Below, piece after piece: positions 15,408-21,702 of a stretch of 21,702 nucleotides of DNA; positions within the stretch are counted from its first letter, which is position 1; the number at the start of each line of letters is the position of its first letter. Under the pieces are notes generated by a model. It saw only the letters and a program-made list of their open reading frames with translations, did not search any database and had not been told where the DNA came from. The DNA is from Candidatus Helarchaeota archaeon (GTDB taxonomy: Archaea > Asgardarchaeota > Lokiarchaeia > Helarchaeales > HEL-GB-A). The DNA lies in assembly GCA_013375405.1 (NCBI GenBank), contig JABXJU010000060.1:1-21702 (forward strand). The letters are read 5' to 3'. The position numbers and the translations under genes are program-made.

Positions 15408-16355
15408 TTGGGCCCAACTTTGACACAATGCATGAAATGCTGGAAACAAGCGGTCTATTATCGCCCCTATTCAGGGGAATCTCTCTGTAAAAGACATTTT
15501 CTCGATTCAATTGAGCGAAAAGTCGCCCGAACAATAGCAAAACATAATATGCTTCAGGAAACTGATAAAATCGCAGTTGGAATTAGTGGGGGAAAGGATA
15601 GCACCGTACTGCTCCATATTCTTAGGAAGATTGAACAACGTTTTCCTAAATCATCTCTCATCGCCATCACCATTGATGAAGGGATCGCTGGCTATCGGGA
15701 AGAGGGCCTGAAACTTGCCACAGAAATTACTTCCAACCTCGAAATTAAGCATAGGATTACCTCCTTTAAAGAACTCTACGGTTATACTTTGGATGAAATT
15801 GTTAAGATTTTTAAAAAAACGTCTGAACTTACTCACACGGCTTGTTTTTTCTGTGGTATTTTACGACGCCGGAGCCTTAATCAAGTGGCACGTGATTTGA
15901 AGGTGGATAAATTGGCAATTGGCCACAACTTGGATGATGAAGCCCAAACGGTCTTGATGAATATATTTCGAAGTGATATCACTCGGATGGGGCGGACTAA
16001 TCTAGATACACGCCAAATTCATGATTTATTTGTGACCCGTGTTAAACCACTACGCGAGATCCCTGAACGGGAAATTGCTACTTATGCCTTCTTATGTAAT
16101 TTACCCTTTCACTCACTAACCTGTCCATACGCTGAGGGAGTTCTTCGGAATGACATTCAGCAAATTCTAAATGACATGGAACAAAAACGCCCAGGTACTA
16201 AACATTCCGTTCTTCGGTCTGGGGATAAAATTAAAGAATTTATCCAAATTAAACAAGAAATTCACCCGTGCCCTATCTGCCATGAACCCGCAACCGAAAA
16301 AATTTGCAAATTTTGTCAAATCATGCAAGATCTACAAAATATTTCTGTGAAGTAA
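15408..16355 (+). CDS. ncsA: tRNA 2-thiolation enzyme of the NcsA/TtuA/Ncs6 family
   Basis: An ATP-dependent tRNA thiolase; in archaea, NcsA with a SAMP-like sulfur carrier makes 2-thiouridine at the wobble base, and TtuA does so at position 54. An N-terminal zinc site has C8, C11, C27 and H30. The PP-loop GISGGKDSTVLLH adenylates the target. CFFCGILRR and CPYAEG supply the cysteines of the catalytic/Fe-S site, and IGHNLDDEAQTVLMN is a family signature. A second zinc site, CPICHEP plus CKFC, ends the protein. The 315-residue length is normal. The start must lie before C8, and the only suitable codons are TTG (15408, three bases after the previous stop, or 15420), so a TTG start is likely. Confidence 0.9.
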   Translation: MGPTLTQCMKCWKQAVYYRPYSGESLCKRHFLDSIERKVARTIAKHNMLQETDKIAVGISGGKDSTVLLHILRKIEQRFPKSSLIAITIDEGIAGYREEGLKLATEITSNLEIKHRITSFKELYGYTLDEIVKIFKKTSELTHTACFFCGILRRRSLNQVARDLKVDKLAIGHNLDDEAQTVLMNIFRSDITRMGRTNLDTRQIHDLFVTRVKPLREIPEREIATYAFLCNLPFHSLTCPYAEGVLRNDIQQILNDMEQKRPGTKHSVLRSGDKIKEFIQIKQEIHPCPICHEPATEKICKFCQIMQDLQNISVK

Positions 16356-16427
16356 ATCTAATTAAAGGAGTTCATTAGAGTTCAGAAGAATAACAAATTG
16401 AAATATTATTATCAATTTTAAAAAGCA

Positions 16428-17768
16428 TCAACCCTCCAAAACATTTTTTACGAAATCTCTTATTGTTTTTTTAATAGATCTTGACGTTACAACCCGACCA
16501 TCTAGGTCATCAACTTCAAATATTAAGGTGGGGACTCCTATTCGTTCCTGAACCAACTGCTTTACTAGATTGGCAATACCCCACGACTGTTTACATGCTA
16601 TATGTCCACCCCAAATACAAAAATCAACTTGATATTCTTTTATCGTTCTAATAATATCGTCTAATAGATATTCTAAAGGCCCTCTCAACTGTCGCCCCAT
16701 GGGCAGGTTTAATATATTCTTGGATAAATCGGTTAGAAGCGATTCTTCACTTGTCGTATCTACAGGTTGAGCTATTTGATTCCCCATCATGTTCATTACT
16801 GTAGAGATTTGAAATCTCTCCTCCATCCACGTAAATGTTAATGGGTCAAAATACACTGGCATACATGTCCAAAAACATCTATATTTTTCTTCCTTTCCCT
16901 CATATCTTTCTGAAATGGCAGAAACTTTTCTTTTATAATTATATATTGCTTTATCTCTTACCATTTTCATGTACTCAACCGGCTTTCCCGGGAGCCCTCC
17001 GGAAGTCAGGATAGTTAAGTAAAGCGTATAAGAAATATCTGAATTCAAAGGGTTTGGCTTGGCCCTTAATAGCTCTTGAATCTCTAGGATGTAATTTCTT
17101 GCTTGATTGGAGCGCTCAAAGCTCTCTTTTAATTTGTCAAATGTAATAATTGTATGTGTATTCTTTTCAATAAATTTAATCATTTCTTTTAATTGCGAAA
17201 CGTAGTATGGGAGCGTTTTTTCATCATAGAATTCATTAGTTTTGTCATAATGCCAATAAGGAACATCAAATGCAAACGTAGGAACTCTCCAATAATTTTT
17301 TATTATTTGCCATTCAATAGTAGTGCTATCACATGGAAAGTCCGCATAAATAATTATATCCGGTCTTGGAGTTATATCTTGAATCATGGCCCCAATCCAA
17401 ATCTTTATATTGTTACAATTCTCCATCGGAATACCCATTTTCTCGGCGAAATCAATGTAATTAAGATGATTTTGGGAGCCCGCGCCGGCCAATAGATTGG
17501 TGCCCATTTCTTGTAATAAAGGAAATAGCTTTGCAGCATATGAAAATTCAACTGGGATGCCAGCATTGGTCAACACGATGGGAATCTTATTCGTCTCAGC
17601 ATTATAGAGACTTTTATAATAATCAAGTATTATACCAAGAAAAGCTGCTTCAAGCAAGAAGTTCTCATTGGATTTAGCTATAGCATCTGCAACTTTTTTT
17701 AAATAAGTATATCTTTCAATTAATTTATTCCAAAGTTCATATTTTCCCTTTACACCACCCATGCTCAT
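16428..17768 (-). CDS. 2-hydroxyacyl-CoA dehydratase / benzoyl-CoA reductase-type subunit (HgdB/BcrB family)
   Basis: A Fe-S protein of the HGD-D family, whose members dehydrate 2-hydroxyacyl-CoAs or reduce benzoyl-CoA with electrons from an ATP-driven activator. The 446 residues carry the family features PIVLTNAGIPVEFSYAAKLF at the N-terminus, the cysteines in DFPCDST, RCFWTCMPVYFD and HIACKQSWG that can hold a 4Fe-4S cluster, and a C-terminal GVPTLIFEVDDLDGRVV with the typical ER/DxxD segment. ATG 17768 has GAGG six bases upstream. It follows the decarboxylase-like gene by 34 bases on the same strand. Neither the second dehydratase subunit nor the activator ATPase is in the window, so the substrate cannot be named. 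Confidence 0.88.
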   Translation of the reverse strand: MSMGGVKGKYELWNKLIERYTYLKKVADAIAKSNENFLLEAAFLGIILDYYKSLYNAETNKIPIVLTNAGIPVEFSYAAKLFPLLQEMGTNLLAGAGSQNHLNYIDFAEKMGIPMENCNNIKIWIGAMIQDITPRPDIIIYADFPCDSTTIEWQIIKNYWRVPTFAFDVPYWHYDKTNEFYDEKTLPYYVSQLKEMIKFIEKNTHTIITFDKLKESFERSNQARNYILEIQELLRAKPNPLNSDISYTLYLTILTSGGLPGKPVEYMKMVRDKAIYNYKRKVSAISERYEGKEEKYRCFWTCMPVYFDPLTFTWMEERFQISTVMNMMGNQIAQPVDTTSEESLLTDLSKNILNLPMGRQLRGPLEYLLDDIIRTIKEYQVDFCIWGGHIACKQSWGIANLVKQLVQERIGVPTLIFEVDDLDGRVVTSRSIKKTIRDFVKNVLEG

Positions 17769-17802
17769 GAGATTCCTCTTTCCTATTTGATTTATAAATT
17801 TT

Positions 17803-18561
17803 TTAAATGATTTTATGTATTACCTTTCCAGGCGGCAATATACCATCGGAATTTGTATAGACGCCCAAGGGATTCGTTTTTGGTTTCAGAAGATAGATCA
17901 AATCTCTTTCTGATTTGTTAAATTCGATTGAAGCATTTCCCATTTTGATTATTTTTGGATTAAATACTAGATCAGTGGCGATGAATTCCGATAATTCAAT
18001 TGCATTACACTCGGGATTAATAAAATGTTTTAAAGTTATAGCTTTAATGATTTCACCGCTGGGGAGCTCCTCTAGATCTTTTATGGGGTCAACTTCAATT
18101 TTCATTATAACAATTCCGTTTCGTTTTACCGTGCCTACTTTTTTTCCGTTTTCGTCAAATAGTTTTATTTCTGCTATTTTTTTAGGAAAGCCGTAAATCT
18201 CGCGTCCCACCGCCATGGCAGCATCATTATCTACAAATATACTGTTACAATACCACCCTCTGACTCTTGATGTCTCCGTCTTTAATTTCACTTCAATTAA
18301 GGTTGCTGCTTCGTGGTACGATCCCCATGATGTAAGGGCATCTGGGGACGACCCCACAACTGACTTCTCATAATACGCAACAAAACATATTACCATCGGA
18401 GATTTCGCTATTTTCAACGGCGCAGGAACTAATTCCTTTACATTTTCCCCCTCGACATTATACGACACAAATAAAATCTTTGCATCCGGATACAAAAATT
18501 TCTCATTCCTCTTGAATTCATATAAAGGCGCAGAAATAGGCATTCCTTTGAATTTCTCCAT
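17803..18561 (-). CDS. Acetoacetate-decarboxylase-like protein
   Basis: A member of the acetoacetate decarboxylase superfamily. True decarboxylases use a lysine Schiff base; other members act on larger oxo-acids. The 252 residues show the family strands ILFVSYNVEGENVKELVP, SYHEAATLIEV (conserved Glu84) and VGREIYGFPKKIAEI, with Lys127/Lys128 in the place of the catalytic lysine pair of the clostridial enzyme. ATG 18561 is preceded by GAGGT seven bases upstream and by a TATA element at 18596-18607. It is the first gene of a two-gene minus-strand unit with the dehydratase-type subunit, suggesting joint work on a CoA- or oxo-acid. The substrate is not known. Confidence 0.88.
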   Translation of the reverse strand: MEKFKGMPISAPLYEFKRNEKFLYPDAKILFVSYNVEGENVKELVPAPLKIAKSPMVICFVAYYEKSVVGSSPDALTSWGSYHEAATLIEVKLKTETSRVRGWYCNSIFVDNDAAMAVGREIYGFPKKIAEIKLFDENGKKVGTVKRNGIVIMKIEVDPIKDLEELPSGEIIKAITLKHFINPECNAIELSEFIATDLVFNPKIIKMGNASIEFNKSERDLIYLLKPKTNPLGVYTNSDGILPPGKVIHKII

Positions 18562-18595
18562 AAGACATACCTCACTAATCTAACAAAATTTGGAT

Positions 18596-18607
18596 TTATA
18601 TATATAA
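18596..18607. promoter_or_regulatory. Palindromic TATA element between the decarboxylase gene and SRP RNA
   Basis: TTATATATATAA is a perfect 12-bp palindrome. Its centre is about 40 bases from the minus-strand ATG at 18561 and about 37 bases from the predicted SRP RNA 5' end at 18639. It could therefore bind TBP for both directions. Confidence 0.5.
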
Positions 18608-18638
18608 GATTTAAATGAATAAACTTCATTTTTAGTTA

Positions 18639-18964
18639 TTGATAGACTAATAGGGTGTCCAGGGCAGCACCTGAAGGAAGTAATTCCGGACCGCAAATGC
18701 TCTATATGGCGGTATAAAAGCCGATGTGAGGCTCTCGGAACGGCTATACGAGCTCTATCACGGCAATGAGGACTGGCCCTATGGGATTGGCGGTGGATAA
18801 GGCCTCTTCTGAAGGGAAGTTGTCATTATCCTCCAATGGGCGAACCCAGCGAGACCAGGGATGGAGCAGCGTAAGTCCTAACGTGCGATGCTCATAGGAT
18901 ACTGGTCTGAGACCAGATAGAGAAGTTCGGTAATCGGGAAGGTGTCGAGTGTCGGGTCTATCAA
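18639..18964 (+). ncRNA. Signal recognition particle (7S) RNA
   Basis: The termini pair over nine bases (TTGATAGAC at 18639-18647 with GTCTATCAA at 18956-18964), as archaeal SRP helix 1 does, giving about 326 nt. An Alu-domain-like block, AAAAGCCGATGTGAGG followed by TCGGAACGG, resembles archaeal SRP RNA. The S domain shows GGGCGAACCC, then GACCAGG, GGAGCAGCG-TAAG, and the later GTGC and CTGGTC that close the helix. A T run follows (18973-18977). The apex of helix 8, usually a GGAA loop, appears shortened. I considered RNase P RNA and rejected it. The family identity is inferred from motifs recalled by eye. Confidence 0.78.
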
Positions 18965-18993
18965 CTCATCCATTTTTGTAATAATAAATTTAG

Positions 18994-19106
18994 CGCCGAG
19001 AGAGGGATTTGAACCCTCGCGGCCGAAACCACAGGATTAGCAGTCCTGCTTTAGGTTAGAATTAAGCCACCAATCCTAACTTCCTACCAGACTGGAAGAT
19101 CTCGGC
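18994..19106 (-). tRNA. tRNA-Ser (GCT) with a 31-nt intron
   Basis: On the minus strand the acceptor GCCGAGA (19106-19100) pairs with TCTCGGC (19001-18995), discriminator G. D arm TTCC-AGTCTGGTA-GGAA. Anticodon stem CAGGA/TCCTG with loop CTGCTAA (anticodon GCT). A 13-base variable arm with GG/CC pairing is typical of serine tRNA, and the T arm is GAGGG-TTCAAAT-CCCTC. Thirty-one extra bases lie between the D arm and the anticodon arm; removing them leaves a standard 82-nt class II tRNA. Confidence 0.92.
19050..19080 (-). other. Non-canonical tRNA-Ser intron at 25/26 (31 nt)
   Basis: A strict BHB: central helix TAGG/CCTA, both 3-nt bulges AAG, and an eight-base-pair intron helix TTAGGATT/AATTCTAA (one G-U) with an eight-base loop. 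Cutting after the second base of each bulge yields exactly this segment and leaves one G as base 26. Confidence 0.88.
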
Positions 19107-19187
19107 ATTTCTTGCTTCTTCTAATATATTCAATCCAAACTATTTTATTCACAGAACAATAAACTCTTATTGCCTTATTTAAATTTT

Positions 19188-19652
19188 TCAGAGACGTTTG
19201 AAAATCTGATAAAGTATAATCGCCGCCGTCCCAATAGTACCAATATCCGCGGGAACCTCAAGATATGAATCAATCCCAAAATCCAATTCCCGCTTTGAGA
19301 GCCCTGGATTACTGCCTCCAAATATTATTAAAATTTTTTTCTTATCTTTTAACTTCTGGACCACCACTTCGGGATCAAATTTGTGTTTCGCATACGGTTG
19401 GGGCGCTATAACATATATTTCATCAGGATTCAATAATTCTATTACATCCGGTATATCTTCCACATATAATAGATTTCCCCCTTTTTTGAAAATCAACTTT
19501 TGCGCTTGCGGGACTCCTGACATCGCTGCAGACCCGACCGCCTTCGAAATAATTACGGTTTTGATTCGAAATCCTACTAATACCTGCGTATACTCCTTGA
19601 TCTTTTGAATTCCCGTCACATTATGAATTGCGATTAATAAATTCTCCATCAT
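19188..19652 (-). CDS. DUF2122 / COG4080 family protein (RecB-like or SpoU-like annotation)
   Basis: A conserved archaeal protein usually annotated as DUF2122, also called a RecB-family nuclease or SpoU-like protein; its activity is not established to my knowledge. About 154 residues, with NLLIAIHNVTGIQKIKEYTQ at the N-terminus, the central AVGSAAMSGVPQAQKL, and a C-terminal half, ILIIFGGSNPGLSKRELDFG then ADIGTIGTAAIILYQIF, resembling the knot region of SPOUT methyltransferases. I start it at the ATG ATG pair (19652/19649); a TTG nine bases upstream is possible. It is divergent from the winged-helix gene at 19737, with an inverted repeat between them. Confidence 0.65.
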   Translation of the reverse strand: MMENLLIAIHNVTGIQKIKEYTQVLVGFRIKTVIISKAVGSAAMSGVPQAQKLIFKKGGNLLYVEDIPDVIELLNPDEIYVIAPQPYAKHKFDPEVVVQKLKDKKKILIIFGGSNPGLSKRELDFGIDSYLEVPADIGTIGTAAIILYQIFKRL

Positions 19653-19693
19653 CTTCAACACGATTGATTTCGTTTCTTACCTTTTACAACTCT

Positions 19694-19727
19694 ATTAATA
19701 ATAAATGAAGTTACCTCTATTATTAAT
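19694..19727. promoter_or_regulatory. Perfect 10-bp inverted repeat between divergent genes
   Basis: ATTAATAATA (19694-19703) and TATTATTAAT (19718-19727) are exact inverted copies with a 14-base spacer. They lie between the DUF2122 gene and the winged-helix regulator, directly before the latter. This is a candidate operator, possibly for autoregulation, or a pair of AT-rich promoter elements. Confidence 0.45.
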
Positions 19728-19736
19728 GTGGTTGCG

Positions 19737-20066
19737 ATGGTACGGAAAAATTATAGGGTGATGAGTGATGAGGATCTTGAAGCTTGGAGAAAAAGGGTAC
19801 TAGAAAAAGATGCGCAAAGAAATCCGCTCGATGAACATAGAAGAGCCCTTCGCGCTATGCAGAATCCGGTCAGGCGAACGATTATCACCATGCTCAAAGA
19901 GAAAGCCCTATCAACGGATGAACTCGCAAAAAATCTGGACCTAGACAAAAAAACTCTGCAGTATCATCTCCAATTCTTGAAAGATGTCTTCTTTATTACA
20001 ATCGAAGGAAATATCGTCGACCTCACCCCTCCCGGCGTCGCATATACGCGAAAAGTTTTAGAATAA
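19737..20066 (+). CDS. Winged-helix (ArsR-like) DNA-binding protein
   Basis: A small predicted transcription regulator. About 109 residues from ATG 19737; a GTG at 19728 would overlap the inverted repeat. A charged N-terminal helix (SDEDLEAWRKRVLEKDAQR) leads to a winged helix: ALRAMQNPVRRTIITMLKE, then STDELAKNLDLDKKTLQYHL (the helix-turn-helix) and QFLKDVFFITIEGNIVDLTP (wing). The pattern is that of archaeal ArsR-type repressors without metal-binding cysteines. It is divergent from the DUF2122 gene and could control it and itself through the repeat at 19694-19727; this is inferred from position only. Confidence 0.8.
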   Translation: MVRKNYRVMSDEDLEAWRKRVLEKDAQRNPLDEHRRALRAMQNPVRRTIITMLKEKALSTDELAKNLDLDKKTLQYHLQFLKDVFFITIEGNIVDLTPPGVAYTRKVLE

Positions 20067-20076
20067 AAAAGAAATA

Positions 20077-20094
20077 CGTCGGCTTTATCTTTCC
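20077..20094. repeat. Short dispersed repeat, copy 1
   Basis: CGTCGGCTTTATCTTTCC, preceded by an A-rich AAAAAGAAATA, lies between the ends of the winged-helix gene and the convergent zinc-ribbon membrane gene. It matches 17 of 18 bases with 21632-21649. Read on the minus strand, each copy is followed by a T-rich run, which could be a terminator-like element. Confidence 0.5.
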
Positions 20095-20113
20095 GTCTTT
20101 GCACCTCACCTTC

Positions 20114-21502
20114 TCACATTGTTGATACTAAACCTGTTATAATTGTAATGATTGAAGCCGCACCAGCAGAGAATAGCAATTTGGAAAAGTTTTCCCATAA
20201 ACGTTGTTTCCAGGTGATTTTGAATTTAATGGAAACCTTTCCGATTTGTTTTTCATTATATCGCTGAATGTCGTCAGCAATTAATAGAAATTTGAAAAAG
20301 ACATGTTCTAATGCTTGGTCTAGATCATTATTGAATTTAATACGTTCCGCTTTCTTTTTACTTAAATAATTTTTGTGGTCGATTGCGTATTTCTTGATGA
20401 AATCATCAATATTTTTCAAACATTCGCTTAATTTTTTATCAATATTCGCTGAATCTTCAATATCTTTCTCTACACGAACAATAAAATATGAAAAAATATT
20501 CGCAACGATTTCATTAATTTGTTTAATCTCTAAATCGAGGTAATTTTTAGTAATTAATCGTAAATTGACATATAAAGGCTTGTAATAGGTACCGTAGGGT
20601 TCTTGTTGGTCTTTACTCATCCACTTATCCATAATCCAATATGTAAAATAGATGGGGGAAAGACAATAATACTTTCGGATGCTATTGGGGACTATTGAAA
20701 AAATCCCAATTAATATCATAAATATCAGAATGTTTAAGGGGATGAGGGTCAAACCGAAAAAAGCAGGATATTGGTTTATAAGAATTATAGCCACAAGACA
20801 AATAAGAGCACATATTACATACTGCAGGATCTTAAATCCAATGCCTAATCTTTTATCCGATGCCCATAATAATAAATCCTTTTCTTTATCTTCGATGCTC
20901 ATATTTGGTTGATAGTAGGTTTTGGGCACTAATCCCAATCGATTATAGAGATGTTTTCTGAATACCCGGTATTTTTTCAATGATTTTCGGGGTCTTAATG
21001 TATAGGGAATGCCTCGTTTTATATCATTCCCCCTTATAAGCCATACTACTCCCAAAATACCTCCAACTATAGTTCCAGTAATTATAAACCAAAAGGGATC
21101 ATTATACCCAAAGTAACCTTTCCACACATCAAAAATACTCCACATAAACCAAATCAGAAACCCAATTATAAACATGAAAGTTCCAGCAATTATGTAAAGG
21201 TTATTCTTTCGGTAATTTCTCAAGTAGAATATTTCATCAAATATTTTCTCCATGGGTAATTCTGTGCGAGAACTCATGGAGCTCTCTCCTCTTTCTTCAA
21301 CAGAGAGTTGAGAAGTAGTTGGAGGAGTCGTTACAGGAGCTGGGGTCAAACTCACCATTGGAGTCGGACTCACCACTTTTTCTTCTAATATTTCTTCCGT
21401 CTTCTCTTTCTGTTCATCGATAATAGCTTCTATTTCACATTTTGGACAGGCCATTCCTTCTTTTTCCACTTCAATCCCGCAATAAGGGCAGTAAAATACC
21501 AA
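20114..21502 (-). CDS. Zinc-ribbon membrane protein of unknown function
   Basis: I do not recognise a specific family. The 462 residues start with a zinc ribbon (FYCPYCGIEVEKEGMACPKC, two CxxC pairs), followed by a flexible Glu/Thr/Pro-rich linker (about 40-75). There are two hydrophobic segments near 105-155 (LYIIAGTFMFIIGFLIWFMW and PFWFIITGTIVGGILGVVWL) and two more near 225-275. A long charged, helical cytoplasmic part (~285-435) follows, then a final hydrophobic stretch (LLFSAGAASIITIITGLV). The start is TTG at 21502, supported by GGGGTGAT five bases upstream. Zinc ribbon plus linker plus membrane segments is common in Asgard and other archaea, often with sensing or scaffolding roles, but nothing here fixes a function. 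Confidence 0.7.
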   Translation of the reverse strand: MVFYCPYCGIEVEKEGMACPKCEIEAIIDEQKEKTEEILEEKVVSPTPMVSLTPAPVTTPPTTSQLSVEERGESSMSSRTELPMEKIFDEIFYLRNYRKNNLYIIAGTFMFIIGFLIWFMWSIFDVWKGYFGYNDPFWFIITGTIVGGILGVVWLIRGNDIKRGIPYTLRPRKSLKKYRVFRKHLYNRLGLVPKTYYQPNMSIEDKEKDLLLWASDKRLGIGFKILQYVICALICLVAIILINQYPAFFGLTLIPLNILIFMILIGIFSIVPNSIRKYYCLSPIYFTYWIMDKWMSKDQQEPYGTYYKPLYVNLRLITKNYLDLEIKQINEIVANIFSYFIVRVEKDIEDSANIDKKLSECLKNIDDFIKKYAIDHKNYLSKKKAERIKFNNDLDQALEHVFFKFLLIADDIQRYNEKQIGKVSIKFKITWKQRLWENFSKLLFSAGAASIITIITGLVSTM

Positions 21503-21631
21503 AGTATCACCCCTATCTCCTTTTTACAAAGTGAATCAAACTATAAAATAGCGATATTTTAAATTTTTCTATTAAAAATTGTAGATTATATTTTAAATAT
21601 AAAAGCAGGTCATATTTGAAAAAAAGAAGGG

Positions 21632-21649
21632 CGTCGGCTTCATCTTTCC
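21632..21649. repeat. Short dispersed repeat, copy 2
   Basis: CGTCGGCTTCATCTTTCC matches copy 1 at 20077-20094 with one change and is likewise preceded by an A/G-rich tract. The following GC-rich 50 bases to the window edge (with the palindrome GGGTGTCACCC) differ strongly in composition from the surroundings and may be part of a larger element cut off by the window edge. Confidence 0.5.
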
Positions 21650-21702
21650 CGGGTGTCACCCAGAGTGGCACTTTCGGACCTGGCACGCTCAGGCGATTGG
21701 GG

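Noticed and set aside
18639..18964. RNase P RNA
   Set aside because: The conserved GAGGAAAGTCC and ACAGAA-type blocks are absent, while the paired ends, GGGCGAACCC and GGAGCAGCG fit SRP RNA better.
21517..21702. Minus-strand frame open to the window edge, with KDEADALLFF resembling a reading of the copy at 20077
   Set aside because: The similarity comes from the shared 18-base repeat, and the rest is low-complexity AT-rich coding with no family signal.
1..21702. CRISPR array, insertion sequence or prophage
   Set aside because: No regularly spaced repeats, transposase, integrase or phage structural genes are visible; only isolated gene fragments and short repeats.

Overview
The window comes from an AT-rich archaeon, most likely an Asgard archaeon of the Lokiarchaeia type. 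Evidence is archaeal: aIF2-beta, NMD3, RIO1 and a Dim2/PNO1-like KH protein in one block, geranylgeranyl reductase, archaeal SRP RNA, and tRNA genes with bulge-helix-bulge (BHB) introns. The Asgard assignment rests mainly on a longin-type domain fused to a Ras/Arf-like small GTPase, plus the low GC content; it is an inference.

Layout. 1-5800 is an irregular, low-density region: a multi-pass membrane protein, a SPOUT RNA methyltransferase with a nearby C-terminal gene fragment, the longin-GTPase gene with an adjacent GTPase fragment, a zinc-ribbon protein with a possible PD-(D/E)XK nuclease core, and a 23-codon partial copy of the next gene. 5808-10879 is a tight same-strand block: RPA-like OB-fold protein, aIF2-beta, DUF424, NMD3, geranylgeranyl reductase, RIO1, KH protein. 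10984-11217 holds tRNA-Asn and tRNA-Glu. Then come a flippase (minus strand), a small unknown protein, CutA, a site-2 protease and an NcsA/TtuA-type tRNA thiolase. 16428-18561 is a minus-strand pair: acetoacetate-decarboxylase-like protein, then a 2-hydroxyacyl-CoA dehydratase/benzoyl-CoA reductase-type subunit. It diverges from SRP RNA across a palindromic TATA element. Last are tRNA-Ser, a DUF2122 protein divergent from a winged-helix regulator, and a zinc-ribbon membrane protein.

Main discovery. The longin-GTPase gene is interrupted in switch II by a 30-nt segment (2610-2639, minus strand) carrying an in-frame TAG. The segment folds with its flanks into a canonical BHB: a 4-bp central helix between two 3-nt bulges, a 4-bp exon helix and an intron hairpin. 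Cutting where the tRNA splicing endonuclease cuts removes exactly 30 nt and the stop. It joins the exons in phase and restores a normal switch II (GQERYTPLWTFLLRG) in a 294-residue GTPase. I therefore predict a protein-coding BHB intron rather than a pseudogene or pyrrolysine codon. All three tRNA genes in the window also carry introns at non-canonical positions (after about 9, in the variable loop, after 25), and tRNA-Asn has a second one at 37/38, so the splicing machinery must be busy in this organism.
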